From Flexithrix dorotheae DSM 6795 (GTDB lineage: Bacteria > Bacteroidota > Bacteroidia > Cytophagales > Flammeovirgaceae): a stretch of 64,000 nucleotides of DNA. A model generated the notes under the pieces. It made no database searches. It saw only the letters and a program-made list of their open reading frames with translations, and had not been told where the DNA came from. Location: assembly GCF_000379765.1 (NCBI RefSeq), contig NZ_KB903430.1:94807-158806 (forward strand), written 5' to 3'. Shown in pieces: positions 1-9,697 of this stretch. Position 1 is the first letter of the stretch. Every line of letters begins with the position of its first letter. A program made the translations under genes and the position numbers.

Positions 1-2
1 TT

Positions 3-341
3 AATGTAATTGATCTTTCAGAAAAGGAAACAAATAATCCGAACCCTCAGGAACCCCAAATTCCCACCGGGATAGATGATTTTAAGGAACTTTCCGGAGT
101 ATCTGTTTATCCCAACCCAGTCCACGATAGACTCAATATCGAAATTAATAATGATTTAAGGGGAGATTTCCAGATTATAATATTAGATATTACAGGAAAG
201 GTAATTTACCAAAATGAACTTGAAAAAAACCAAATCAATACTTCAACTTCATTTGATTTCTCTGCCATGAATCCAGGCCTTTATATTGTGAAAATATCCG
301 GAATGAATTATGGGCACACACACCAAACAATAAAACATTGA
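3..341 (+). CDS. C-terminal part of a T9SS-secreted protein (5' end outside window)
   Basis: An open frame enters from the left edge and ends at TGA 339-341. The last ~80 residues form a type A T9SS sorting domain: a GVSVYPNP motif, alternating beta strands (DFQIIILDITGK) and a closing PGLYIVKI strand. The same arrangement ends the protein encoded at 905-6040, and the two tails are clearly alike. Such domains direct Sec-exported proteins through the Bacteroidota type IX system to the cell surface or medium. Nothing of the functional domain is visible, so the role of the protein is unknown. Confidence 0.85.
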   Translation, partial: NVIDLSEKETNNPNPQEPQIPTGIDDFKELSGVSVYPNPVHDRLNIEINNDLRGDFQIIILDITGKVIYQNELEKNQINTSTSFDFSAMNPGLYIVKISGMNYGHTHQTIKH

Positions 342-904
342 AAGACTAGGAAGTTTTATTTTCTCATTCTTAGAGTATCATTCTATTATGGAATCCCACT
401 TTCACTTTAAGTGTTATCTCCTAAATGGGGAATAAGTATTTACAATTAGTAACAATAAATTTAGTAAAAGCTTTAGATTAAAATTTAACTTTATCGTACA
501 AAGCATCAAACAATTTGTAAAAAACTTACATTACAAATTTCTAAAACAATTTAAAATTGGCAGAAGAAAAAGCAAACTCTCTGTGGGTAAAAAAATCCTC
601 AAAAGGTTACAATCTTAAATTCTCGCCCAAAAATTTTACACCAACACACTAACTATCAACGGTTTATACAAAAACTACTAAAAACCAAAAAAATCTAAAG
701 CAATCATTAAAGTTTTACACGATTATTGATAGGAAAGAAGAATTTATTATTTAGTTCTTAATATTCTTTAATAATCTGTAAAAAAAATCACATTATACAT
801 GAATTTTGCATCTTAGAAATTTTAAGATGCCCATAAATCTATTTTCAACCAATTAAGTAATAACCTAATCAACTGTCGACAATAAATTCTGACCATCAAT
901 AGAA
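342..904. other. AT-rich intergenic spacer, 563 bp
   Basis: The spacer lies between two genes for T9SS-secreted proteins. It is very AT-rich and carries runs of A and T. I see no open frame of coding character, no clear inverted repeat and no convincing match to the Bacteroidota -7 box. It presumably holds the terminator of the upstream gene and the promoter of the gene at 905, but I cannot place either. Confidence 0.4.
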
Positions 905-3900
905 ATGAAAAAAACAAATACTCTACTACTTCTGTTGGCCCAATTATTCTTCTTGCATCACAGCTTAATTGCTCTTGATGGTTTAAAAAAAGCATCGGAA
1001 GTAAAATATAATTTCCAATTACCTGAAAAGTTTCAGGATGAATTAATAACCTCAGGGTTACAGCAGCCTACTGATGTTGAATTTCTTCCAAATAGTAAAG
1101 CAATTATTTCCCAAAAAGATGGTAAGATTTGGATTGTTGATCCTTATTCAACGTCTCCGGAATTAAAGCAACTTATCCAGTTGGAAAATGTAGATAAGGA
1201 GTTTGAGAGAGGATTACTTACAATGGTAGTTGATCCGGATTTTGAGACTAATGGTTATTTCTATGCTTATTACTCTACTACCGATTATAAATTAAAATTA
1301 TCCAGGTTTAAAATTGTTGATGAAAAAGCATCTTTAGACTCTGAAACTGTAATTTGGGAAACAGAACCCAATTATTTGAATCCAGCAGTCAACCATTACC
1401 ATATGGGCGGAGCTCTTGATTTTGCTAATGATGGTACAATTTTTCTCGTTATAGGAGATTTGGAAGAGCCAAATAATGCCCAAAATTTAAAAGAATATAA
1501 TGGTAAGCTTTTGCGAATTAACAAAGATGGAAGTATTCCTAATGACAACCCATTCTATAATAATGGACTAGGACAAGGGCCCAACGGGGAACTTTCTGAA
1601 ATATATGCTTGGGGGTTACGAAATCCATTTAAAGGCACAACAGATAAAGAAACAGGTATTTTTATTATGGGTGAAGTTGGGGGAAATAAACATGAATCCA
1701 GCTGGGAAGATGTACATTATGCAGTAAAAGAAGCCAATTACGGCTGGCCAGATTGTGGAGAATCTGGTCGAGATGAAGATGGATCTTGTGTAGGGCCTAA
1801 TTTTGTTGATCCAATTTATACCTATGCCCATATCCCAAATAGAGGAAATTCTATTACCGGAGGATTTATTTACAGAGGCACTAATTTACCTCAAGAATAT
1901 CAGGGACAATATATATTTGCAGACTATGCCCAAAGTTGGATTCGGTTTATACGAATGGATGAAAATCTTGTACCCTTAGATGGATCAGGGGAAGAAAATG
2001 CAACTACTATAAGAAAGCCAACCGGGTTTGGCCTTGTAGATATTGAAGTGGGGCCAAAAGGCGAATTATTTTATCTTTTATTTAATGTAAAAGAACCAAA
2101 TTCTGGAGAGTTTAAAAAGATATTTTTTGCGGGTGAAAGTACACCTATTATTACTAAAGCCAAAGCTGATATTCTTCAAGGAGAAAATCCTTTACAAGTC
2201 AATTTTGAAGGGAGTGCTAAGATCACTGATAACAGTCCTTTGACCTATACTTGGAATTTCGGGGATGGGAATATAGCTAATTCTGCTAATGCGACCCATA
2301 CTTATACTGATAAAGGTACATATAAGGCAAGGTTAACAGTCAGTACACAGGAGAATGTTTCCGTAAACTCTGATGAAATAACTATTAAAGTAGGTAAGCT
2401 TCCAGTGGCAAATATTCTATCTCCTCTTAATGGGACCAAATTTAAAGCAGGACAAGTTATTCAATATAATGGAGAAGCCTCTGATCCCGATGGAGTTATT
2501 AAAGATGAAAATTACAGGTGGGATGTTGAATTTTTACATGATGATCATACTCACCCTTTTATTGATGGACAAATAGGTAAAGCAGGTCAAGTGAAGTTAG
2601 CTTCATCAGGACATAGTTTTGATGGTGAGACTGGGTTTATATTTTCTCTCACTGTAACCGATTCAGATAATCTTTCAACAAGTGTCTCTGATACGGTTTT
2701 CCCTCAAAAAGCAGAACTTTCACTAGCCACCGACCCTATGGGATTAACTATTCATTTAGAAGGTAATCCCAGACCAACCCCATTTAAAATTAATGAATTA
2801 GTCGGTTTTGAGTCAGAAGTTTCAATAATTTCCCCTCAAACATTAAATGGAAAAACTTATCAGTTTGTAGGATGGTCAGATAATGGAGCAAAAACACATA
2901 TTTATAAAAACCCAGATATCAATTCTACCCTTACGGCCTATTTTACTGAATTAGAAACGACACTTCTTGAGGCAGAAGACCATTTTCAAATTGTTAGGGA
3001 TACTGTTCTTGATCCACCCAAGGCAGCTATCGGCATTTTAGGATTTGAACTCGCTAGTAATAAAAAGGCAGTAAGTATATATGATAAAGGTGATGTGATT
3101 AAAATCCCTTTCACTACCAAAACTGATGGGGATTATTTGATTAATGTAAGAGTACGATCAGGCGTAGAAGGAAATGCTCAGAATTATTGGCCAAATGGAT
3201 ATTTATTTAAGTTAGATGGAAATGACGTAACTCTGGTGGGTGATGAAGAAACTTTAACCTACACCCCTGAGCAAGGAAAAATGTATCTTGGGATAATGAA
3301 ATCTGAAAAAATAAAATTATCTCCAGGTCAACACGAATTATTTATTGAAGCTAACAGTAATTGGGGTAATGTAGATTATGTGGATATCATTAAAACGAAC
3401 GATGATACTCCTCCAACAGCTCCAACACTTTCTAAAAATAAGGTCACTGATAAGACAGTATCTCTTCAATGGTCTCCATCTTTGGATAATAGTGGAATTG
3501 ATGGCTATATTGTTTATCAAAATGGTGATTCAATAGCCAAAACTCCTAAAATAGAATTCATTGCTTCCAAGTTGACTCCTGATACCAATTACGAATTCAA
3601 TGTAGTTGGTGTGGATAAAACTAAAAACCGATCAGAACTTAGTAATACCATTAAGGTAAAAACCAGTGCTAAGGTTAGCAATGAAGCTGGGGTATTAATT
3701 AAATATCCTTGCGAAGGAGAAATAGTCCAAGGTCCCGATTTAGAAGTAGGATATGCTCTTTTTGGAAATAACAACTTATACGATCATTTATACTTTACCC
3801 TTGACGACAACCCAAAAAAAATGGGTCATGATCTTTCCTCAGAAGGATTTCTATTTAACAACCTTGAACCTGGCGAACACACTATTAAAATTGATTTGGT

Positions 3901-6040
3901 ATATGGTCATGGAAAACCTCTTTCTTTTGAAAACGCAACCGCAACAGTCAATTTTACAGTAGAATATTCAAACGATCCAAATATATTACCAGGTATTGTA
4001 TTATTAAACCCTGAAAAAGACGGGCTCGAATTTGGGACTTCTATTAAAGTCGATTATCTGACTTTTGGAAACACTGAAGAAATTAAGGATATCAAATTGA
4101 AATTAGGAGATAATACACCCATAGTGTTACCTGACCAATCAGGCTCTTATACAATAAATAATGTCAACCCTGGCAATTATGAATTAGTGGCCTCCATTTA
4201 TGACTTGGATGGGGCAATAATTTCCTCACCTAATTCAATGTCTTCTGTCAATTTCCAAATGGTGACCTCTACGAACACACCTAGGGTGAAGATAAAATCT
4301 CCGGTTAATAAAGCTTTTATCTATGAAAATGATTTTACAGTAGAATTTGAATTATTTGGAGATAATAGTCTTTATGATCATATTGAGCTAATTTTGGATG
4401 ACACTTTAATTATTCCATATTATAAACTAAAAGAACCCAGTTTTACATTTAAAGGGATGGAAAAAGGTGAACATAAAATTGCTATTCAGATGGTAACTTC
4501 TCACCCTCAACCTTTGCCCAATCCAGAATCTAGAGACGAAGTAATTTTTACAGTGGAAGGAGAAGAAGGGAAACCTAAAGTGAAAATTATTTCACCTACC
4601 GAAAATCAGATTTTCTTCAATTCTAAAATTAAAGTGGATTATGAATTATCTGGTGATCCAAATGCATTTGACCACCTCCACTTCTATCTTGGAGAAGGCC
4701 CACATGAAACTGTTACAGACTTATCTGGTTCTTATACTCTGAAAAAAGAGGTTCCGGCTGGAGAGTATTTCCTTAAAATTCAATTGGTGAATGAAGGACA
4801 TGATCCTGTAGATTTTAATACTGCAGTAGATAGTGTAAAAATAAAAATTTCCTCTATTCTACCTGGCCCTTCAAACCTAATGGCAACCGTTCAAAATCAC
4901 ACAAAGGTTTACCTCAATTGGGATAAAATTATGAGTGATCAAATTACTGGATACAAGATTGAGATGGGAGAGTCTGCAGATGGTCCGTTTGAGACGATTG
5001 GGGAGGTCGGTAAGGATATAAATAATTTTGTAAAATCAGATGTAAATGAAAATACGGTGTTGTATTTCAGAATTATTACCTTGTCAGGAGCAAACTCTTC
5101 TAAACCTTCTGATGTTCTGGAAGTAAAAACTAATAATATTCCCATTTTTAAAACCTTTACTCTTGAAGGACTTGAGGATAAAAACTTTAAATTTAATTAT
5201 AATGTTATCTCCACATTCTTCGAAGATCCAGATGAGGATCCCTTAAAAAGTATTAAGGTCGTTACCCTCCCCTCCAATGGCAAATTACTGAAAGGTGAGA
5301 AGGTAATATCTGAAAATGAAGTTATTTCTCAAAGTGGTTTAGATTCCTTGATCTTTGCTCCAGATGAAAATTGGTCCGGAAATACAGGATTTGAAATAAA
5401 GGGAAATGATGGGTTTATTTTTTCTGATGCCACTAAGGCAAATATTAAAATTAAGGAAGTAAATGATCTTCCAACTGCCCTAATACTAAATGATTCTACA
5501 ATAGAAGAAGGTAATTCAATAGGAGATATTATTGGCACATTTTCTACAACTGATGTAGACGATAACAACCATACTTATTCTATTGTAAATAAAGCACTTG
5601 TTGGCAATCAGTTCGGAATTGATAAGAACCTATTGGTAGCTAAAGTACCATTTAAATTTAATGATCCTCAAAATTCTTATTCTGTTGTTGTCGAAACTAT
5701 GGATGACCAAGGAGGAAAATTTAAGAAATCATTTTTGATTTCAATAGAGCAGAAACAGGTCACAGGAATTCCTGAAGAATTACTAATAAATGGGGTGTCG
5801 GTTTTTCCTAATCCTTTTAACAACCAGATTTTTATAGAAATTGATAATGAAAATCTGGGAGGATACGAAATTAAAATAATTGATTTATCCGGTAAAATGA
5901 TAGCCAGGGAAGTAATGGAGAAGACTAGTAAAACATTGAATAAAAAAATTGAATTACCATCCATTCCAAAAGGATTATACTTATTAAGAATTACAAATAA
6001 TAAACATAGTTTTATAGAAAAAATCTATAAAGAAAATTAA
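905..6040 (+). CDS. Large secreted multidomain protein with glucose/sorbosone-dehydrogenase beta-propeller and T9SS tail
   Basis: 1711 residues. A signal peptide (about 1-23) is followed by a GSDH/HHIP-type propeller (about 50-410) with the typical HYHMGGALDF and IYAWGLRNPF strands. Then come a PKD domain (about 435-495, WNFGDG), a second PKD/Ig-like domain, a CBM6-like module opening with LLEAEDHFQI (about 685-830), FN3 (about 834-922), four Ig-like repeats of about 98 residues with anchors near 959, 1061, 1155 and 1254 (D-H-hydrophobic-LDD), another FN3 (about 1320-1410), two cadherin-like domains (about 1423-1615) and a T9SS sorting domain (1627-1711, VFPNPF). The propeller family includes PQQ-dependent sugar dehydrogenases that oxidise aldoses. 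The accessory domains suggest a surface-attached enzyme that binds polysaccharide. The substrate, and whether PQQ is bound, cannot be read from sequence alone. A terminator follows directly. Confidence 0.85.
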   Translation: MKKTNTLLLLLAQLFFLHHSLIALDGLKKASEVKYNFQLPEKFQDELITSGLQQPTDVEFLPNSKAIISQKDGKIWIVDPYSTSPELKQLIQLENVDKEFERGLLTMVVDPDFETNGYFYAYYSTTDYKLKLSRFKIVDEKASLDSETVIWETEPNYLNPAVNHYHMGGALDFANDGTIFLVIGDLEEPNNAQNLKEYNGKLLRINKDGSIPNDNPFYNNGLGQGPNGELSEIYAWGLRNPFKGTTDKETGIFIMGEVGGNKHESSWEDVHYAVKEANYGWPDCGESGRDEDGSCVGPNFVDPIYTYAHIPNRGNSITGGFIYRGTNLPQEYQGQYIFADYAQSWIRFIRMDENLVPLDGSGEENATTIRKPTGFGLVDIEVGPKGELFYLLFNVKEPNSGEFKKIFFAGESTPIITKAKADILQGENPLQVNFEGSAKITDNSPLTYTWNFGDGNIANSANATHTYTDKGTYKARLTVSTQENVSVNSDEITIKVGKLPVANILSPLNGTKFKAGQVIQYNGEASDPDGVIKDENYRWDVEFLHDDHTHPFIDGQIGKAGQVKLASSGHSFDGETGFIFSLTVTDSDNLSTSVSDTVFPQKAELSLATDPMGLTIHLEGNPRPTPFKINELVGFESEVSIISPQTLNGKTYQFVGWSDNGAKTHIYKNPDINSTLTAYFTELETTLLEAEDHFQIVRDTVLDPPKAAIGILGFELASNKKAVSIYDKGDVIKIPFTTKTDGDYLINVRVRSGVEGNAQNYWPNGYLFKLDGNDVTLVGDEETLTYTPEQGKMYLGIMKSEKIKLSPGQHELFIEANSNWGNVDYVDIIKTNDDTPPTAPTLSKNKVTDKTVSLQWSPSLDNSGIDGYIVYQNGDSIAKTPKIEFIASKLTPDTNYEFNVVGVDKTKNRSELSNTIKVKTSAKVSNEAGVLIKYPCEGEIVQGPDLEVGYALFGNNNLYDHLYFTLDDNPKKMGHDLSSEGFLFNNLEPGEHTIKIDLVYGHGKPLSFENATATVNFTVEYSNDPNILPGIVLLNPEKDGLEFGTSIKVDYLTFGNTEEIKDIKLKLGDNTPIVLPDQSGSYTINNVNPGNYELVASIYDLDGAIISSPNSMSSVNFQMVTSTNTPRVKIKSPVNKAFIYENDFTVEFELFGDNSLYDHIELILDDTLIIPYYKLKEPSFTFKGMEKGEHKIAIQMVTSHPQPLPNPESRDEVIFTVEGEEGKPKVKIISPTENQIFFNSKIKVDYELSGDPNAFDHLHFYLGEGPHETVTDLSGSYTLKKEVPAGEYFLKIQLVNEGHDPVDFNTAVDSVKIKISSILPGPSNLMATVQNHTKVYLNWDKIMSDQITGYKIEMGESADGPFETIGEVGKDINNFVKSDVNENTVLYFRIITLSGANSSKPSDVLEVKTNNIPIFKTFTLEGLEDKNFKFNYNVISTFFEDPDEDPLKSIKVVTLPSNGKLLKGEKVISENEVISQSGLDSLIFAPDENWSGNTGFEIKGNDGFIFSDATKANIKIKEVNDLPTALILNDSTIEEGNSIGDIIGTFSTTDVDDNNHTYSIVNKALVGNQFGIDKNLLVAKVPFKFNDPQNSYSVVVETMDDQGGKFKKSFLISIEQKQVTGIPEELLINGVSVFPNPFNNQIFIEIDNENLGGYEIKIIDLSGKMIAREVMEKTSKTLNKKIELPSIPKGLYLLRITNNKHSFIEKIYKEN

Positions 6041-6063
6041 AATCACTTTTTTCAATCCTATAT

Positions 6064-6094
6064 GAGGCCACCCCTTCCGGGATGGCCTTTTTTT
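6064..6094 (+). terminator. Rho-independent terminator
   Basis: The arms aggcca and tggcct enclose a further ccc/ggg pairing with a short loop, and a run of seven T follows. It lies 24 bases after the stop codon of the large secreted protein. Confidence 0.8.
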
Positions 6095-6211
6095 ATCCAA
6101 TTTTTTATTTTTCTGAAAAATTTAGTTGAAATTGCATATTGAAGTTTGAGGAATATTTCCTCGGTTCAAGTGTTTTGAATCCTGGTAAACTCATTTCAAT
6201 GCAATGGACTT

Positions 6212-7336
6212 ATGAATGAAGACAAAAGGCTTACTATTGAAAATCTGATCATTGAGGCTACCTATACAAAATCTCCAATAACAGCTCAGAATTTACTGTC
6301 AAAGGCGATTGACCTTGCTGATTCCTATAACTTTCCCAAGCTTCAGTTTGAATCAAGAGCTCAATACATGCTAATTTGTTTCCGGTCTGGCTTCCATGAC
6401 CGAAGCTTAGCCACCTTCCCCTGGCTGTTGGATTACTTTAAAAAAGCACCCGAAAAAGTCAACCAGCAATCCATCTTGGTGCTATATATCACAGCTGTAA
6501 ACGGAATTACTGAATTTCCCAATATTTTTCTCGACCAGATCAACCAGGTGTTGGAGGAAATGAAAACCTATTACCTAAAGTTTGGATATAGCCTGAAGGA
6601 GGCCTATAGAATTTCAAGACATGCCATGCTTGAAATGGGTAGAGAAGATTTAGCCCAGGATTTCATGGACAAAGTTGAATCAGCCTCAAAAGGTCCTTGT
6701 ATTAATGATTCTCCTGCCTCGGATTTGTTTGCAGAGGTCACTTATTTAGATCATTTGGGGAATTACCAGGAAGCTATTGATACCGCACAACCTTTATTCA
6801 ATCAGAGTTATCCTTTCGATAATTTAAACTTCCCTCCTTATACTGCACTTTTAACCTCATTTGTTAAAACCGGACAGATGGATAAAGCAGTTGATTGCTT
6901 TAAAAAAGCCCAACAATCTGAGTTCCTTACTGAATTCAACCACTTGTGGTACACCTATAAATTCCTCTTCTTTAAAGTTTTAACAAGAAATTTTGATGAA
7001 GCATTGGATTTATTCAAAAACTGCATCGCTCAGGCCATCGGAGGTCATGCCTTTGGACTTTCCTATTTATTTTACCTATCTTCTTCTTTTCTTTTAAAGC
7101 AACTCTCAAAGCAAAAAATTCAAACTTTACACTTAAAACTTCCTAAAACATTTCCTAATTTTAACCCTGAGGGCGAATACAGCTTAGTCTCATTTCTGGA
7201 ATGGTTAAATACCGAAATTGATCGTTTAGAGCTACAGTTTAATGCCCGAAATCAAAATGATTTTTTTACCAGATTAAAAATGAATCACCTTGAGCTCGAA
7301 AGTTTTATAAGTGCTAAAAAGATTGATTTAAATTGA
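6212..7336 (+). CDS. Uncharacterised TPR-like helical repeat protein
   Basis: 374 residues, no signal peptide, predicted cytoplasmic. The sequence is almost entirely amphipathic helices with TPR-like pairs, for example LDHLGNYQEAIDTAQPLF, FVKTGQMDKAVDCFKKA and LTRNFDEALDLFKNC at about residues 175-275. Such repeats usually scaffold protein-protein contacts. ATG 6212 follows a terminator and about 120 bases of spacer, so this is probably the start of a transcription unit. The gene for nicotinamidase follows after 55 bases on the same strand. I do not recognise a catalytic domain. Confidence 0.6.
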   Translation: MNEDKRLTIENLIIEATYTKSPITAQNLLSKAIDLADSYNFPKLQFESRAQYMLICFRSGFHDRSLATFPWLLDYFKKAPEKVNQQSILVLYITAVNGITEFPNIFLDQINQVLEEMKTYYLKFGYSLKEAYRISRHAMLEMGREDLAQDFMDKVESASKGPCINDSPASDLFAEVTYLDHLGNYQEAIDTAQPLFNQSYPFDNLNFPPYTALLTSFVKTGQMDKAVDCFKKAQQSEFLTEFNHLWYTYKFLFFKVLTRNFDEALDLFKNCIAQAIGGHAFGLSYLFYLSSSFLLKQLSKQKIQTLHLKLPKTFPNFNPEGEYSLVSFLEWLNTEIDRLELQFNARNQNDFFTRLKMNHLELESFISAKKIDLN

Positions 7337-7391
7337 AAACACTTTTCAGACCTGACCTTTTTTAATCTTCAAAATAAATAATTTTCCCACT

Positions 7392-8009
7392 ATGAAAGCA
7401 TTGATTTTAGTTGATATACAATATGATTTTATCTCAGGAGGTGCCTTAGCAGTTCCCGAAGGTGAAACCATTATTCCCACTGTAAATCAGCTCCAACAGC
7501 ATTTCGATTTGGTAATTGCCACACAGGATTTCCATCCGGCTGATCATGGCAGTTTCGCAACAAATCATCCGGGTAAAAACCCGGGAGAAGTTACCGACCT
7601 CAATGGTTTACCTCAAATATTATGGCCTGTTCACTGTGTGCAGGGAACCAGAGGTGTAGATTTTGTGGAGGAATTAAATATGGAAAAGGTGGAAAAAATT
7701 TTCCCCAAAGGAACGGATAAAGGTATTGACAGCTATTCCGGTTTTTTTGACAATGGCCACAAAAAGGCCACGGGGTTAGGAGATTACCTAAAGGAAAAAG
7801 GCGTAAAGGAAGTATTTGTGGTGGGTTTAGCCACAGACTACTGTGTGAAATTCACCGCACTGGATGCCCTGGAATTAGGCTTTGAAACGTATTTGATAAA
7901 AGATGCTTCCCGCGGGGTAAATCTTCAGCCTGGTGATGTGGAAAAAGCAATTAAAGAATTGGACGGTCAGGGAGTCAAAATTGTGGAAAGCAAATCCATT
8001 TTAGCTTAA
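7392..8009 (+). CDS. pncA: Nicotinamidase / pyrazinamidase
   Basis: 205 residues, the usual length of the family. The protein should hydrolyse nicotinamide to nicotinate and ammonia for NAD salvage in the cytoplasm. The catalytic triad of the isochorismatase-like fold is visible: Asp8 (LILVDIQYDF), Lys106 (FPKGT) and Cys151 (GLATDYCVKFT). Metal ligands Asp46 and His48 (TQDFHP) and a His81 (WPVHCVQGT) are also present. The gene stands between the TPR-like gene and the sigma factor gene, with 56-base spacers on both sides. All key residues are intact. Confidence 0.93.
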   Translation: MKALILVDIQYDFISGGALAVPEGETIIPTVNQLQQHFDLVIATQDFHPADHGSFATNHPGKNPGEVTDLNGLPQILWPVHCVQGTRGVDFVEELNMEKVEKIFPKGTDKGIDSYSGFFDNGHKKATGLGDYLKEKGVKEVFVVGLATDYCVKFTALDALELGFETYLIKDASRGVNLQPGDVEKAIKELDGQGVKIVESKSILA

Positions 8010-8065
8010 TGCCACTCCATTCTAAAAAAAATTGATTTTAATTAAATAGGCACTGAAAATTACCA

Positions 8066-8635
8066 TTGGAAAATTCAGACAAACAACTTCTGGAACGCAT
8101 TAAAAGAAATGATGATAGTGCTTTTAAGGAGTTGTTTGAGGCATATTTTAAGATAATGGTGGTCTTTGCACAAAAATTTGTTTCAGATACTGATCTCGCT
8201 CAGGAACTTGTGCAAGATGTATTTGTAACCTTTTTTGAAAAAAAGAATCATATTAAAGCCGATATTTCCCTTAAATCCTTTCTTTTTAAAAGCACCCAGA
8301 ATAAATGCCTGGACTACCTGAAAACCCAAAAAACAAGGGAAAGTCATCATCAGTTTTTCGATGGAAATTCTGCGGCTAATCCTGTGGAAGAATTTATGGC
8401 AGAGGCTGAACTTTTAAGTCAGATTAATGAGGTAGTTGCTCAACTTTCACCGCAATGCCAAAAAATATTCCTGCTTAGCCGAACCAAAGGTAAATCTAAT
8501 CAGGAGATTGCCAATGACCTCCAATTATCCAAAAGAACGGTAGAAACCCAAATCAGCAAGGCATTAAAATACCTTCGAAAACACCTTCAGCACTATCTCT
8601 ACACCCTTTTATTATTTTTTTTAAAATTCTTCTGA
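8066..8635 (+). CDS. ECF RNA polymerase sigma factor (FecI-like)
   Basis: 189 residues. Region 2 is at about 25-85 (AFKELFEAYF; LAQELVQDVFVTFFEKK) and region 4 at about 125-175 (QLSPQCQKIFLLSRTKGKSNQEIA, then a helix-turn-helix with KRTVETQISKAL). The frame opens with TTG at 8066; the first in-frame ATG would delete most of region 2, so TTG or a nearby alternative start must be used. The anti-sigma gene follows 51 bases later, then a TonB receptor with a signalling domain. By the FecI/FecR model, this factor would be released when the receptor binds its ligand. Confidence 0.88.
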   Translation: MENSDKQLLERIKRNDDSAFKELFEAYFKIMVVFAQKFVSDTDLAQELVQDVFVTFFEKKNHIKADISLKSFLFKSTQNKCLDYLKTQKTRESHHQFFDGNSAANPVEEFMAEAELLSQINEVVAQLSPQCQKIFLLSRTKGKSNQEIANDLQLSKRTVETQISKALKYLRKHLQHYLYTLLLFFLKFF

Positions 8636-8686
8636 TTTTAAATACGTGTATCATTTCAGTTAATCGTCTTGTAGGAAATAAGACGA

Positions 8687-9676
8687 ATGATTATGATAAA
8701 TGCTATTCCATTTGATGAAGAAATTCTTGTTCGGTACCTTTCAGATGAGGCTTCTCCACAAGATCTGGAAATTATTGAAAGTTGGATTACCTCTACTCCT
8801 GAAGCATTAGATTACATTGAAAAACTAAAAGAAATCTGGCAGAGCAGTGCAAAACTTCAGGAAATCCAACATATTGACTTAGCTCAGAACTGGGAAGCCA
8901 TACAAAGCAAACTGGAAAGACAACCAGTTTTAAAAATTCACGAAAACAAAAACAGCTCAATTAGCTGGGTTTATAAAATTGCTGCTGTTTTAGTACTCAC
9001 ACTTGGCCTTAGCTATTTCGGAATTCATTATCTGGATTCACAGCAAACCGAAATCACCGCTTCAACGAATGCCATAAAAATGGTGGAACTGCCCGATGGC
9101 TCAAAAATATGGCTTAATAAAACAGCTAGCCTTTCCTGGGAAAAGGATTTTGGAAGTATTAACCGATCGGTAAACCTGGAAGGAGAAGCCTTTTTTGAGG
9201 TAGTGAAAGATCCGAAAAAACCATTTTTTGTAAATGTTCAAAATACAACTACCAGGGTTTTGGGAACTTCATTTAATGTAGACGGCTCAGAGGAAATGGT
9301 TGAAGTAAGTCTGATCAGTGGTAAGGTAGATTTCTCTACCAATCAGGAAAAGGTAATCTTACTTCCCGGGGAAAAAGCCACCTCTACACCAAAAGGAATA
9401 AAAAAGACTAAGCTCTCAAATCACAATGCAATTGCCTGGAAAACCAAAACTTTAACATTTCAAAACAGCACATTGCAGGAAGTAATTGCAGATATGGCCA
9501 ATTACTACGAAACTGAGTTTGAATTTACCAACCCTGAAATAAAACAATGTACCCTCACCGGAAAATTCAGTGATCTGAGCCTCGATGAGATGATTCAGGA
9601 ACTAAGCTTTTTACTTGATCTTAAATTCCAAAAAGGGAATAATAAAATCCTAATCGATGGAAATAATTGCAATTAA
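8687..9676 (+). CDS. FecR-family anti-sigma factor
   Basis: 329 residues. The N-terminal cytoplasmic part (about 1-95) would hold the sigma factor. A single transmembrane helix lies at about 98-117 (IAAVLVLTLGLSYFGIHYL). A periplasmic FecR domain follows at about 125-215 (VELPDGSKIWLNKTASLSW; GEAFFEV), and a DUF4974 domain ends the protein (about 258-327, LTFQNSTLQEVIADMANYY). The gene is flanked by the sigma gene and a TonB receptor carrying an STN domain, the standard cell-surface signalling trio of Bacteroidota. The spacing to the receptor gene is 21 bases, so co-transcription is likely. Confidence 0.9.
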   Translation: MIMINAIPFDEEILVRYLSDEASPQDLEIIESWITSTPEALDYIEKLKEIWQSSAKLQEIQHIDLAQNWEAIQSKLERQPVLKIHENKNSSISWVYKIAAVLVLTLGLSYFGIHYLDSQQTEITASTNAIKMVELPDGSKIWLNKTASLSWEKDFGSINRSVNLEGEAFFEVVKDPKKPFFVNVQNTTTRVLGTSFNVDGSEEMVEVSLISGKVDFSTNQEKVILLPGEKATSTPKGIKKTKLSNHNAIAWKTKTLTFQNSTLQEVIADMANYYETEFEFTNPEIKQCTLTGKFSDLSLDEMIQELSFLLDLKFQKGNNKILIDGNNCN

Positions 9677-9697
9677 CAAAAATCAACCAGTGAATTA

